DNA of 64,000 nt from Sulfurimonas sp. (GTDB lineage: Bacteria > Campylobacterota > Campylobacteria > Campylobacterales > Sulfurimonadaceae), in assembly GCA_028044295.1 (NCBI GenBank), contig JAOFSE010000005.1:1-64000 (forward strand), given 5' to 3'. Of this stretch, positions 44,330 to 54,144 are shown in pieces; position 1 is the first letter of the stretch, and every line of letters starts with the position of its first letter. The notes under the pieces are model-generated. The model was not told the DNA's origin, searched no databases, and saw only the letters and a program-made list of their open reading frames with translations. Made by a program: the position numbers and the translations under genes.

Positions 44330-45826
44330 ATGATTTACTCAAAATTAAAAATTTATTTCAAAACTAGTATCGCAAAACCATCTATTGATTTTAAATGGGA
44401 TACTGTACAAAACAAAAACTTGTTTGCTTATTTACAAGAAAACTTTCCTGATGAAAACATATCTGAACAAGAACATAAAGACGATATAAAAAAAGTATTT
44501 CAAGAACATTTTGAACCAATAGGATACATACTCCTAACAAATAAAGAAAATATAGTAAGAATAAAAGTATTCCCATATAAAATCGAGCCAAAGAATAGTT
44601 TAAATTTAGAACCTCTTATACATCTCCTTGAAGATAACGAAGAATATATTGAGTACGACTATCATGGCAAAGAAGATCTTATATCTATAGGTAAAGCCCT
44701 AAAAGATGGTCTATTTGAATTTTTAGAAGATACTAAAGAAGCCATCAATAAAAAAGAGCTTGTAAAACATGCAGTCAGAGAAGCTTTTGAGTTAGAATCG
44801 GGTGATATTGTTATTGTTAAAAATGATTGTATTATCATTAAGATGATTGATGAATCACTTATGCGTAATGTCAACGAAAGTGAAAAAAACACAGTCGCTA
44901 ATAGATTTAATGGTATAAATGAAGATGATTTAAAGTCATTTTATAATGACATATTCTTACAAGACGAAAATCAAGACTTTTTCTACTTCGTTGCAGAGAT
45001 GTTTGTTGATGTAAATATGTTGACATCTCAAATAGACAATCAAACTTATGAAAAAAATGTTTTCTCAAGTATACAGTCAATTATAATAGAGCAACTAACT
45101 ACGGACTTTGACCATAATGATGAATTTTTTAAAGGTTTTGCTGGATATGTATTTAGAATTCACTTTAAAGAAGTATTTGGATTTATAGCTGAATTGATTT
45201 TAGCGGAATTAAGTGATGGCAATAAATATATTAATGAATTTTTACAATACTACTCACTAGACATAGTTGTACTCAATGGTAAAAAGTACAAAGTCCCTGC
45301 CATAGAGGCTGAGAATGGATGGAAATGGAATGTTGCTTCTATGATATCTATTATTAAAGTATATATGAAGGCAGAGACAACTTTAATAGAGATAGAAGAT
45401 AAAATGTCTGAACTAAAAGAAGAAATAGAAGAGTTAAACATATCAGGCTTATCTCCATTAGCTCATAATACAAACTTAATTAAAGAGATAGACAAGCTAA
45501 AGCAAGAGATATCTTATGGAGCTAAAAAGTTGGATGAATGTCTAAATGCATTTACTTCTAGTGGGGACAATACAAAACACAAAAATGAAGTTAGAGAGAT
45601 TAGGTACGATTTAAAAGATCTTCGTGAACAAAAAGACATATTAGAAAGTCACAAAGTTAGTACAGATATTGTTACAAAATATACTGATCTTAAAAGAGAT
45701 ATCGATGCTCTTATAAGACAAGAAGCGAGAGAAGAAAGAATTATAGAGCAAAACAGTGAATCTTTTGAACTAATCAAAGAAGCACTTGTTAAAGCACTCA
45801 CTTCAAAGAAAACTCTTATTGGCTAA
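44330..45826 (+). CDS. Large hypothetical protein with C-terminal coiled coil
   Basis: 498 residues, cytoplasmic, acidic and Lys-rich. The first 340 residues look globular without a known motif; residues 350-490 form a long coiled coil (EIEDKMSELKEEIEELNIS). It abuts glyS. No family recognised; a structural or partition-type role is possible but unsupported. Confidence 0.55.
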   Translation: MIYSKLKIYFKTSIAKPSIDFKWDTVQNKNLFAYLQENFPDENISEQEHKDDIKKVFQEHFEPIGYILLTNKENIVRIKVFPYKIEPKNSLNLEPLIHLLEDNEEYIEYDYHGKEDLISIGKALKDGLFEFLEDTKEAINKKELVKHAVREAFELESGDIVIVKNDCIIIKMIDESLMRNVNESEKNTVANRFNGINEDDLKSFYNDIFLQDENQDFFYFVAEMFVDVNMLTSQIDNQTYEKNVFSSIQSIIIEQLTTDFDHNDEFFKGFAGYVFRIHFKEVFGFIAELILAELSDGNKYINEFLQYYSLDIVVLNGKKYKVPAIEAENGWKWNVASMISIIKVYMKAETTLIEIEDKMSELKEEIEELNISGLSPLAHNTNLIKEIDKLKQEISYGAKKLDECLNAFTSSGDNTKHKNEVREIRYDLKDLREQKDILESHKVSTDIVTKYTDLKRDIDALIRQEAREERIIEQNSESFELIKEALVKALTSKKTLIG

Positions 45827-47845
45827 CTAAATAGACACCTCTTTAATATCTGCTATTTTAAGTATGCTTTTGTAAATAGAAGCTATCAAAGACTTTCTAT
45901 TGTTTTTTACATTTTCATTTTCTACATTTACCATTACATCTTCAAAAAACTTATCAAGTTCAGGTTTCAATCCAAACAAAGCGTCAAGTTCTTCCTCGTA
46001 TGAATCATAACTACATGTAGATACTTCTATGTATCTTACATGTAAAGATTTTTCAGCCTCTTCTTCTAGTAAACTAGAGTCTATTAACATGTTTTCGGAC
46101 ATGTTAATATCTTTCGTTATATTTGCAACACGCTTGAAAGTTGAAAAGAGTTCTGAGAATCCTTCACTGTTTACCATACTATCTAGTGCTTGAATCTTTT
46201 TACCCATAGCTAGTAGTTCTCTTTCTCCTGATGCTAAAACAGCCTCAACTATGGAAGGATTTACTTTAAAGTACTGTTTTACACGCTCTAAAAAGAAACT
46301 CTCTAACTTAGACATATCAATCTCGTCATATTCCCCTGATAAGCTCTTCAAAGTATCAACTATATCAAACTCTAAACTATGCTCTTTAGTAATTCTTACA
46401 AGTCCATTTACGGCGCGACGAAGTGCAAATGGATCACGAGAACCTGTTGGTATCTGGTTTACACTAAAAAGACCTAAAAGAGTGTCTAGTTTTATACTCA
46501 TAGCTACTATTGCACTTAAAGGAGTTGATGGAAGCTCACTATCTTCTCCAGTTGGTAAGTACTGCTCTTTTATACATGTAGCAACGTTTGAGTTTTCACC
46601 AGTCTCTTTAGCATAGTAGTAACCCATAAGTCCTTGAAGTTCAGTAAATTCATAAACCATTTCACTCATAAGATCAGCTTTTGCAAGTGAGATAGCTCTA
46701 TCTAAGTCTGTTTTTAAAGCATCTGGCTTATAGATATCAAAAAGTTTATTTGCTATTTTAGACTCTCTAGCTATCTTGTCAGAAACTGAACCAAGACCTT
46801 TAAAGAACGCAACTTTATCAAGCCCTTTTGTACTTAAACCATTTTTTAAATCATTATCATAAAAGAAAAGTCCATCAGCTAAACGAGGACGAAGTACAGT
46901 CTCATTACCTTCTACTACTTTAGAAAAATCATCTGTAAGTGCATTTGATACAACTACAAACTTATTAATAAGCTTTTCATCTTTAAAAACCGGAAAGTAT
47001 CTCTGATGTTCTTTCATAGAAGTGATTATAACCTCAGGAGGTAGTCTTAAAAATTCTTCGTCAAATGAACCTAGTAAAGCTGTAGGATTCTCTGTTATAG
47101 CCACTACTTCGCTTAGAAGTTCTTCATCCATTTCAATTTTAAGACCAGATTCATTCTCAATCTCTTTAAAGTCAGAAAGTATTTTAGAAGTTCTCTCTTC
47201 TTGGAAAAGTGTAACACCACCATTTTTTAATACATCAAAATAATCTTTAGCACCATTAATACTTACAGCATTAAAATTACTAATACGATGAACATAAGTC
47301 TCTTTAGATGATTTAACTCCAAAAAGGTCTACATTAACTAACTCATCACCAAAAAGTACATTTACCCAACGAATTGGTCTAATAAAACTCTCGCTATTAC
47401 TTGACCATCTCATAGATTTTCCAAAATCTAGTGACTTAATCCATGTGTTAATCATTTCTGATAAAAGTTCAGTTGACTTTTTACCCTTGACATCTTTTTT
47501 GTAGTAGAGAACTTCTTTACCACCCTTCTCTCCACGTCCTATCTCATGAAGAGGAACTCCACACTTCTTTGCAAAACCATTAGCTGCTGGAGTTGCCTCT
47601 CCACCTTTAAATGCTACAGCTACAGGGGCACCGAAGAACTCTTCTACACTATCATCTTGAGAAGTCTTAAACTCTCTATGCCAAATCACTAAACGACGAG
47701 GTGTATAGTAAAATTCAAATTCACCTAAAAGTGAGTTCTTTTCTAGAATATCTGCATATTTTTTTTCAATATTTTTTAACTCTTTTAAAAGAGGAACTGC
47801 TGGAAGTTCTTCTACACCTATTTCTATAAGTAATGGTTTTAACAT
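45827..47845 (-). CDS. glyS: Glycine-tRNA ligase beta subunit
   Basis: 672-residue beta subunit of the tetrameric alpha2beta2 glycyl-tRNA synthetase. Begins with LLIEIGVEELPA, contains GYYYAKETGE and SRDPFALRRAVNGLVRI, and the anticodon-binding C terminus. The alpha subunit (glyQ) is not in the window. Length agrees with the family (about 690). Confidence 0.96.
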   Translation of the reverse strand: MLKPLLIEIGVEELPAVPLLKELKNIEKKYADILEKNSLLGEFEFYYTPRRLVIWHREFKTSQDDSVEEFFGAPVAVAFKGGEATPAANGFAKKCGVPLHEIGRGEKGGKEVLYYKKDVKGKKSTELLSEMINTWIKSLDFGKSMRWSSNSESFIRPIRWVNVLFGDELVNVDLFGVKSSKETYVHRISNFNAVSINGAKDYFDVLKNGGVTLFQEERTSKILSDFKEIENESGLKIEMDEELLSEVVAITENPTALLGSFDEEFLRLPPEVIITSMKEHQRYFPVFKDEKLINKFVVVSNALTDDFSKVVEGNETVLRPRLADGLFFYDNDLKNGLSTKGLDKVAFFKGLGSVSDKIARESKIANKLFDIYKPDALKTDLDRAISLAKADLMSEMVYEFTELQGLMGYYYAKETGENSNVATCIKEQYLPTGEDSELPSTPLSAIVAMSIKLDTLLGLFSVNQIPTGSRDPFALRRAVNGLVRITKEHSLEFDIVDTLKSLSGEYDEIDMSKLESFFLERVKQYFKVNPSIVEAVLASGERELLAMGKKIQALDSMVNSEGFSELFSTFKRVANITKDINMSENMLIDSSLLEEEAEKSLHVRYIEVSTCSYDSYEEELDALFGLKPELDKFFEDVMVNVENENVKNNRKSLIASIYKSILKIADIKEVSI

Positions 47846-48008
47846 ATTAAGCTCTTTATATTATATTGACGCGATTCTATCCATATTATGGTTAAATAGT
47901 GCTTTATTAAATATTTCTTAATTAAGATGAATATACTCCGGTTTATGTTTATCTAAAAGTATTACTAGTTACAATGTCGCACAAATTAAAAAAACATAAG
48001 GAATTAAA

Positions 48009-48392
48009 ATGCCAAAGATTAACAAATACCAAGATATATCTGAAATAGATAGAGAAGCAAAAAAAGACTTAATTGACCGTCACTCTCCGTTTATTCACTG
48101 TGCTGACAATGCTACTGCTGGTGAGCCATTTGAAGTAACTGTAAAAATGGGTAACGAGTATACTCATCCAGATGATTTCGATCACTTCATCGAGTCTGTA
48201 ACACTTTTCAATGGTGACACTCAATTAGCAAAAGCTTCTTATGTACCAGGAACTCTAGGTAACACTAAAGCTCATAATACTACTACATTCACAATAATCC
48301 CAACAGGTAAAAAACTTAACCTTGTTGCTCATGGTTACTGTACTAAACACGGTATCTGGGAAGGTACTGCAGTAGAAGTAGCTGTATCTTAA
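48009..48392 (+). CDS. sorA: Class II superoxide reductase (neelaredoxin type)
   Basis: 127-residue protein with a single SOR Fe site and no N-terminal rubredoxin-like domain. Ligands are His25, His53, His59, Cys111 and His114 (GYCTKHGIWEG). The usual catalytic Glu-Lys before the first His is Asp23-Arg24. It reduces superoxide to peroxide in the cytoplasm, useful in a microaerobic organism. AAGGAA stands upstream; a terminator hairpin follows. Confidence 0.9.
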   Translation: MPKINKYQDISEIDREAKKDLIDRHSPFIHCADNATAGEPFEVTVKMGNEYTHPDDFDHFIESVTLFNGDTQLAKASYVPGTLGNTKAHNTTTFTIIPTGKKLNLVAHGYCTKHGIWEGTAVEVAVS

Positions 48393-48410
48393 TAGCTACT
48401 AACTTCCTTT

Positions 48411-48436
48411 ATATAGGGCTTTATAGCTCTATATAA
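48411..48436 (+). terminator. Terminator after the superoxide reductase gene
   Basis: TATATAGGGC and GCTCTATATA form a 10-bp stem with one G-U pair and a 6-base loop, 18 bases after the stop, followed by ATCTTCT. Confidence 0.6.
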
Positions 48437-48519
48437 TCTTCTATCCTCTATACTTCTTCAACCAATCAATAAAACATATATGTAACTAGCATGTAATCGA
48501 GATGCTCTAGAATACTGTT

Positions 48520-48888
48520 ATGAATAATTTTAAGAACTTTTTTAAACTGCACTATCAAGTAATAATTGCTTCCATCATCTTTTCATCTTTTATTTTCTTT
48601 AGTTATCCACTTACAAAACTCATAGTCTTAATGCTAGAGTTTATTATAGTGTTAGAAGTAGTTAAAATGATTAGTGAATTTATCACTAATGGTAAAATAC
48701 GCCTTCGCCATATTATTGATGGATTCATTATATTTATCATTAGAGATATTGTTGTAAACCTATCGCATGAAGAAAAAGACAAAGAGACTATTCTATTCTT
48801 ATCATTAATGGTCTTAATATTCTTTGTATTTAGAATACTGTCCATAATGATAAGTCCCTCAAAATACAGAACATCAAGTAAACTCTAA
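48520..48888 (+). CDS. PsiE-like small membrane protein
   Basis: 122 residues with four hydrophobic helices (about 12-30, 32-52, 62-80, 88-108), including IRLRHIIDGFIIFIIRDIV typical of phosphate-starvation-inducible PsiE-type proteins. Function in the family is not established. Stands alone, 127 bases after the SOR gene. Confidence 0.65.
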   Translation: MNNFKNFFKLHYQVIIASIIFSSFIFFSYPLTKLIVLMLEFIIVLEVVKMISEFITNGKIRLRHIIDGFIIFIIRDIVVNLSHEEKDKETILFLSLMVLIFFVFRILSIMISPSKYRTSSKL

Positions 48889-49024
48889 TTAACACCTTAC
48901 ATGAGTAGCCTCTGTTTAAGTAGGTGGAAAACCCATATAATTACTTCTATATAATAATATATTATATATCTAATATATTATGATATAATATTTTGTAATA
49001 TATAACAAAATGAAGGAATGACAC

Positions 49025-49462
49025 ATGGAACAGACAATGGGAATAGTAATGTTACTAGTAGGTGGAGGACTTATGTTTAGTCTTTTAGTATTTTTTACTT
49101 GTGAAGAAAAGTCTCTAAAAGATGCTAACTTTTCTGATATGAAGTGTATGGTAACTAAAGAAGTAGGCGTAACAGAATGCTTTAGTCAATTCAACACAAT
49201 ACGATACCTTGGTATCTTCTTTATCACATTAATATTTTTCAATTCATTAGTAGCAAACTATGTAGCTATTCCAAATGGATTTGGGATGAAAGAGATACTA
49301 GCATATACATTCGTACCATCTCTTCTTGGATCTTGTATTATTTTACTTGTTAAGTGGACATATCAACCTGTGATGAAGTTAATATCATCATTCTTGTATG
49401 GAGCTACTTTTATTGCTGCTTCTGTGATTGTATTTAGTACAACTGCACTATTTAATTCTTAG
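49025..49462 (+). CDS. Hypothetical membrane protein, four helices
   Basis: 145-residue membrane protein with predicted helices near 6-24, 60-78, 90-110 and 120-138 and Cys residues at 26, 41 and 52. The second half (YTFVPSLLGSCIILLVKWTY) is strongly hydrophobic. Preceded by GAAGGAA. I recognise no family. Confidence 0.55.
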   Translation: MEQTMGIVMLLVGGGLMFSLLVFFTCEEKSLKDANFSDMKCMVTKEVGVTECFSQFNTIRYLGIFFITLIFFNSLVANYVAIPNGFGMKEILAYTFVPSLLGSCIILLVKWTYQPVMKLISSFLYGATFIAASVIVFSTTALFNS

Positions 49463-49477
49463 GGTATTTACCCTAAG
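49458..49477. terminator. Shared terminator of convergent genes
   Basis: CTTAGGGTA and TACCCTAAG form a perfect 9-bp stem with only two unpaired bases between the convergent genes at 49025 and 49484; flanking A/T runs suit both directions. Confidence 0.65.
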
Positions 49478-49483
49478 TAAAAC

Positions 49484-49882
49484 TTATTTATTCATAATTT
49501 TATAATTATTACAACCTTTTACAACACCACCATCACAAGATTTTGAAAACAAATCTTTTGCTTTTAATTTATCTTCTTTTACAAACATCCCTCTAAAGTA
49601 AAAATATGCTAAATCATAACATGCTTTTGCATCATTTAAAGTACATGCCTTGTCCATATACTCAATACCACCAGAAGTATCAATATCCATTCCATTGCCC
49701 TTAAAGTACATAGTTGATACATGCGTACAACCCTGAGCTATATTTATATCACAAGCCTTTTTGTATATATCAAGAGCTTTGGCGTAGTCATTTGATCTAT
49801 ACGCAGCATTTCCATTCATAATAAGATCTGCATTTATATTTACATTTAGTAGGACTAAGAGTATTAGTGAATACTTTTTCAT
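49484..49882 (-). CDS. Secreted Sel1/TPR-repeat protein
   Basis: 132 residues: signal peptide (1-18) and about three Sel1-like repeats with the Cys-containing ACDINIAQGCTHVSTMYFKGNGM and TLNDAKACYDLAYFYFRG patterns, as in Helicobacter cysteine-rich proteins (Hcp). Cys pairs suggest disulfides in the periplasm. Shorter than typical Hcp (about 250), so it may be a minimal member. Confidence 0.8.
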   Translation of the reverse strand: MKKYSLILLVLLNVNINADLIMNGNAAYRSNDYAKALDIYKKACDINIAQGCTHVSTMYFKGNGMDIDTSGGIEYMDKACTLNDAKACYDLAYFYFRGMFVKEDKLKAKDLFSKSCDGGVVKGCNNYKIMNK

Positions 49883-49898
49883 TTATTACCTTGTTTTA

Positions 49899-51470
49899 TT
49901 ATTTAAGTGTAACGGTAGGTTCATCTAAATAAAATCCCTGAGAGTAATCAATTCCCAACTCTTTAACCTTATCCATTACCGTACTAGAATGAACAAATTC
50001 TGCTATTGTTTGCATACCTAGTTTATTTGCGAATTCTACTATTGTTTCAACAACTATCAGTGAATTTTTATCAACATCTATGTTTTTAATCAGTGAACCA
50101 TCTATTTTAATGTAGTCTGCACTCATTTTAGTCAGGTATGCAAAGTTAGAATATCCACTTCCAAAGTCATCTATAGCAATCTTAGCACCATATCTTTTAA
50201 CTTCACTCACAAACCTCTCAACCTTTTTAAAATCTTCTATAGCATCAGACTCAAGTATTTCAAATGTTACTCTTCTTGATGCATTTGAATCTTTTAATTT
50301 GTCGAGTATAAACTTAAAAATATCACTATTCATAATATCTTCGATAGATAAATTAATACTAAACTCATACTTACTGTTTTCAAACATTTCAAATGATTTG
50401 TTTATTATAATTTTTGTCACTTCAGAATAGACTTTAATATTTTTTGATATTGGTATAAAAAGGACTGGAGATAATATTTTCCCATTAGCATCTATTAACC
50501 TTGCTAAACACTCATACTTTTTAATTTCTTGAGTTTTAGTATCTACTATGGCTTGAAAGTATGGAAGTATGTTTGAGTTTTCTATAGCATCTCTTACAAT
50601 TGCAGATAGCTTGATATTTCTTTCATACTCATCTTCAAAATGCATTCTCTCTTCATATATCCAAAAAGGAAGTGACATCTGCTTAGCATACTTTAATGCC
50701 ATTGAAACATTCGAGAACATATTTTTATGATCTCTTTTTGCAGATGACGCAAGAGTAAAGTTAACAACTATGTTAATCCCCTGGTACTCAATGTTAATAT
50801 CTTTCATCTCTTCATAGAGTTCTGTGAGAAAATCTTTTAACTCATAGAAACCTTTACTCTCATCCAAAATAAAAGCAAATTCATCACCAGAGAGTCTATA
50901 TACAGAATGCTTATTAATATGATTTTTTAAGTACTCTCCAACCTTTTCAATTACATAGTCTCCAACTATAAATCCATAAAAATTATTTATTGTTTGAAAA
51001 TTATCTATGTTAAAGATTATAAGTCCAAATTCTTCATGTTCATCCAAGTCTTTTCTAAGTTGGTACACATTTGGAAGGTTTGTTAAATGGTCTGTAAAGT
51101 ACCTAGTAAAAAGCTTATTTCTATGAGAAGCAAGACTAATCTCTTTCTTTTTACTCTCGACATACAACTCATTTATAATATATGATTTTAAATCTTGTTT
51201 ATTTACAGAGTCATTTTTCAATATAAATACATCTATGCATGTAACTTCTCTATCATCATGCTTTAATAGTGAGATATCTGCGTTTATAAGCATAGATTCT
51301 AACTCTTTTTTAAGAGTCTGTACAAGGACAGTATTGTGAATAAATGATTTTACATGTACAAGCATATTTTTATCTTGAATACTCTCAAGATTTTTGACTA
51401 CACTTTGCACATCACGTGATGATGATAATATAAAATTACGCACATCCAATACTTCTTCAGTAAAATCCAT
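49899..51470 (-). CDS. GGDEF-EAL c-di-GMP protein
   Basis: 523 residues, no membrane helix. An N-terminal helical region (1-120) precedes a GGDEF domain with RLSGDEFAFIL (SGDEF, compatible with activity; no clear RxxD I-site) and an EAL domain with ECLAR, NLSIED, IDDFGSGYSNFAYL, YIKIDGS and GFYLDEP. The EAL residues look complete, so c-di-GMP hydrolysis is likely and synthesis possible. Confidence 0.92.
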   Translation of the reverse strand: MDFTEEVLDVRNFILSSSRDVQSVVKNLESIQDKNMLVHVKSFIHNTVLVQTLKKELESMLINADISLLKHDDREVTCIDVFILKNDSVNKQDLKSYIINELYVESKKKEISLASHRNKLFTRYFTDHLTNLPNVYQLRKDLDEHEEFGLIIFNIDNFQTINNFYGFIVGDYVIEKVGEYLKNHINKHSVYRLSGDEFAFILDESKGFYELKDFLTELYEEMKDINIEYQGINIVVNFTLASSAKRDHKNMFSNVSMALKYAKQMSLPFWIYEERMHFEDEYERNIKLSAIVRDAIENSNILPYFQAIVDTKTQEIKKYECLARLIDANGKILSPVLFIPISKNIKVYSEVTKIIINKSFEMFENSKYEFSINLSIEDIMNSDIFKFILDKLKDSNASRRVTFEILESDAIEDFKKVERFVSEVKRYGAKIAIDDFGSGYSNFAYLTKMSADYIKIDGSLIKNIDVDKNSLIVVETIVEFANKLGMQTIAEFVHSSTVMDKVKELGIDYSQGFYLDEPTVTLK

Positions 51471-51561
51471 GTATACTCCAAAAAAACATCTATAAAGTAG
51501 ATTTTAACCACTTTTTTTATATACTAATATTAAATATATTAATTACTAGTAGGGCTCAGCA

Positions 51562-52218
51562 TTGAAATCATTTCAGAACTTATTGCTTCTCCAGAACTTA
51601 TATCGACTTAAAGCTTTAGGTTTTGAATACTCTGATCCATTTTCTGTAAATAAAAAAAATAGTTTTGAAAAAGCCAACTCGGTAGATGAGTTAAATCAAA
51701 ATATATCTAGTTGTTATCTATGTGATTTAAGTAAGTCAAGAACACAAAGTATGCAAGGTTTCGGAAATCTAAATGCAGAGCTTATGATTATTGATTACAA
51801 TGTATCACAAAGTCAAGATTCGGCGAATAACTATTATACAGGTAGATCTGGTGATATACTTAAGAATATGATTGAGAAAGTTTTAGGACTTAATTTAGAA
51901 AGTATTTATTATACTCATGCGATAAAATGCAAACCATTAAACTCAAATCAACCATCAAATTCAGAGTGGGACTCATGTAAAAATTACCTTTACTCTCAAA
52001 TTGAGTTTATAAAGCCAAAAGTAATAGTAACCTTAGGTAAAGATGCTTATGCTAAAGTTACGTCAGAAGAAGACAACTTTCAAAGCGTAAGGGGACATGT
52101 TATAGACTTTAAAGAGTATAAACTTATCCCAATTTTTCATCCAACCCACCTGCTCAGGAATCCTGATGATAAAAAAATTGCTATGAATGATTTAAAAACT
52201 ATAAAGAACTGTTTATGA
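51562..52218 (+). CDS. Uracil-DNA glycosylase family 4-like protein, motif A lost
   Basis: 218 residues from TTG 51562 (AGGG upstream). Fe-S Cys (CYLC, then IKCKP and a Cys in the SCKNYL helix) and YTGRSGDIL, VTLGKDAY and HPTHLLRNP match family 4/5 UDGs. The catalytic GEAPG motif reads DYNVS, so base removal may be impaired. The stop overlaps the next gene by four bases. It may be an altered repair enzyme or a DNA-binding relic. Confidence 0.82.
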   Translation: MKSFQNLLLLQNLYRLKALGFEYSDPFSVNKKNSFEKANSVDELNQNISSCYLCDLSKSRTQSMQGFGNLNAELMIIDYNVSQSQDSANNYYTGRSGDILKNMIEKVLGLNLESIYYTHAIKCKPLNSNQPSNSEWDSCKNYLYSQIEFIKPKVIVTLGKDAYAKVTSEEDNFQSVRGHVIDFKEYKLIPIFHPTHLLRNPDDKKIAMNDLKTIKNCL

Positions 52219-53441
52219 AAAAACTATATATTATTTTACTATTTCCATATTTATTACTAGCTCAAAGCTTTTTAATATCTACTATTGAACTTCCAAAAAC
52301 ATATGTACAAAACCTTAACCCACAAGAGTGTGATGATGATTGTATGGAAGATTATATTGATGATCATAAGATTTTCTCATTTCTTGCAAATGCCTCATAT
52401 AGGCTGGAGGATTCTAAACTTGAAGAGATAAGAAAAAAGTATATATCCATCTTTAATCTCAACTCAAAAATAAAAAACGGAAAAGTAAAGATAGCCCTAC
52501 TTCTTCCTTATAAAAAAATTGGTCGCTATGCAGCATCAACAACTAATGCTTCATTTGCTTACCTTATGACAAGAAATCAACCATTTGAGCTAAAAAGCTA
52601 CAAACTAGAAACTGAAACATTTGAAGACATTTCTAAAACAATTAAACAGATACAAGATGATGGTTTTGACTATATTATAGCACCACTCACACAAGCGGGC
52701 GAGGAGGTCATTACTAACCTTGATCCAGAGATAGACATATATTTCCCAACTATCAATAAAAAAGACTCTAAGAGTAACTCGAAGCACCTTCACTTTGGGG
52801 GTATAGACTATCGTGCTCAAAGCGATATTCTTATAAATGAGTCTATATCTCCACTTATAGTATTTTATGACAAATCAACTATAGGTCAATCACTAAGTAA
52901 ATATCAAGAAGAAATATTTTTAGAAAAAGAACCTGAAGATATGAACTCAAGTGTTATCAAGTTTTTAATACCTAAGAGAACTACAAACTTAGAGAAACAA
53001 CTAAAAGAAAACAGCGATATAAACATGGGAACATTTTTTATAAATACACCAATTATTAAAAGTGGTATGATTATGTCTCAACTTACACTGTACGATACAA
53101 ACTCAACTAACATACTATCCACTCAAACAAATTATAATCCCCTACTCCTATCTATGACACAGTATAAAGATAGAAAGAACATGATTATTGCTAACTCAAT
53201 CACGCAACATAAAGATGTAATAATAGAGACTAACTCTCTTCTTGGAAATGACATAGTTTATGACTGGATTAACTATACGACTACAGTTGGTGTAGACTAC
53301 TTCTTGTACCTACTAAATGGTCAAAAAAGAGAGTACGATATTGAGATAGAGGATAATCAAATGATATACCCTATAAAACTAATACAACCATCAGTATCTA
53401 GGTTTATACCATATCATTTAGTCAGTGAAGACGAGATTTAA
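52215..53441 (+). CDS. Exported hypothetical with binding-protein-like fold
   Basis: 408 residues with a signal peptide (1-17) ending near ALA-like LLLAQS, and Cys39/Cys43 (ECDDDCMED). The part KIALLLPYKKIGRYAAST, then DGFDYIIAPLTQAGEEVI, resembles type-1 periplasmic binding folds such as LpoA. Co-transcribed with the UDG-like gene. Role unknown; a peptidoglycan synthase activator is one possibility. Confidence 0.6.
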   Translation: MKKLYIILLFPYLLLAQSFLISTIELPKTYVQNLNPQECDDDCMEDYIDDHKIFSFLANASYRLEDSKLEEIRKKYISIFNLNSKIKNGKVKIALLLPYKKIGRYAASTTNASFAYLMTRNQPFELKSYKLETETFEDISKTIKQIQDDGFDYIIAPLTQAGEEVITNLDPEIDIYFPTINKKDSKSNSKHLHFGGIDYRAQSDILINESISPLIVFYDKSTIGQSLSKYQEEIFLEKEPEDMNSSVIKFLIPKRTTNLEKQLKENSDINMGTFFINTPIIKSGMIMSQLTLYDTNSTNILSTQTNYNPLLLSMTQYKDRKNMIIANSITQHKDVIIETNSLLGNDIVYDWINYTTTVGVDYFLYLLNGQKREYDIEIEDNQMIYPIKLIQPSVSRFIPYHLVSEDEI

Positions 53442-53798
53442 TAAACTCTTTACATCATCTGTAATTTTTTGTGGTTTACCCTCAAAGGTAATGTAAGCAA
53501 GAGTTATGGTTAGCTCAAATATTTTTTTATCATCCTTGTAGATACTCTGTAAAAGTTTAAAAGAAGCAGCTTTCATCTCTATCAATGAACTTTCTACATG
53601 TAGATTGTCTCCAAGTTTTGCAGAAGAGAAAAAGTCAGCTTCTAGCTTTCTAGCTACAAAGTGTCCTGTCTCTAAAATGGGGTTTAAACCTTTATCAAAA
53701 AAAGCATCACTTCTAGCTCTTTCACAGAAATTTAAGTAGTTAGAGTGGTAAACAACACCTCCAGTATCTGTATCTTCATAATAGACTCGTATCTTCAT
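53418..53798 (-). CDS. ybgC: YbgC/FadM-type acyl-CoA thioesterase
   Basis: Hotdog-fold thioesterase of 126 residues from ATG 53798, which has AAAGGG upstream; the TTG at 53828 adds ten residues without support. Catalytic Asp in RVYYEDTDTGGVVYHSNYL, followed by LNFCERARSD. Overlaps the end of the convergent gene by 24 bases. In many Gram-negatives it belongs with tol-pal, but not here. Confidence 0.88.
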   Translation of the reverse strand: MKIRVYYEDTDTGGVVYHSNYLNFCERARSDAFFDKGLNPILETGHFVARKLEADFFSSAKLGDNLHVESSLIEMKAASFKLLQSIYKDDKKIFELTITLAYITFEGKPQKITDDVKSLLNLVFTD

Positions 53799-53904
53799 GC
53801 TAAACCCTTTTGAATATGTAACTTTCAAGTGTTTTAAAATTTACCGGACTCTAAAACAGTCACTAAATCTTTTAAACTGAAAGTGATTCTTAAATTATAT
53901 TTTT

Positions 53905-54144
53905 TTAAAGTTGACACCCTACACTGTTTGTTCCGAAATAATAACCCTTCTCATTGATACAACTTATGGCCACTTCATACTTCAAGGTATGATCTGCACT
54001 ACTAGTAAACTCAAATGTTTCAACAAAGCCTTTTATTGAATAGCCATCTTGTAACTTAACACTATTTATATCAGTTCCATGTTCTACTATAACCCATAGG
54101 GGTATACCTGATTGTGCTAAAACATCATATTTATCTACTTTCAT
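53905..54144 (-). CDS. Small hypothetical protein
   Basis: 79 residues, mostly beta-like and with two Cys near the C terminus (ISCIN, VGCQL). The start overlaps the DUF423 gene by 14 bases. No family recognised. Confidence 0.5.
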   Translation of the reverse strand: MKVDKYDVLAQSGIPLWVIVEHGTDINSVKLQDGYSIKGFVETFEFTSSADHTLKYEVAISCINEKGYYFGTNSVGCQL

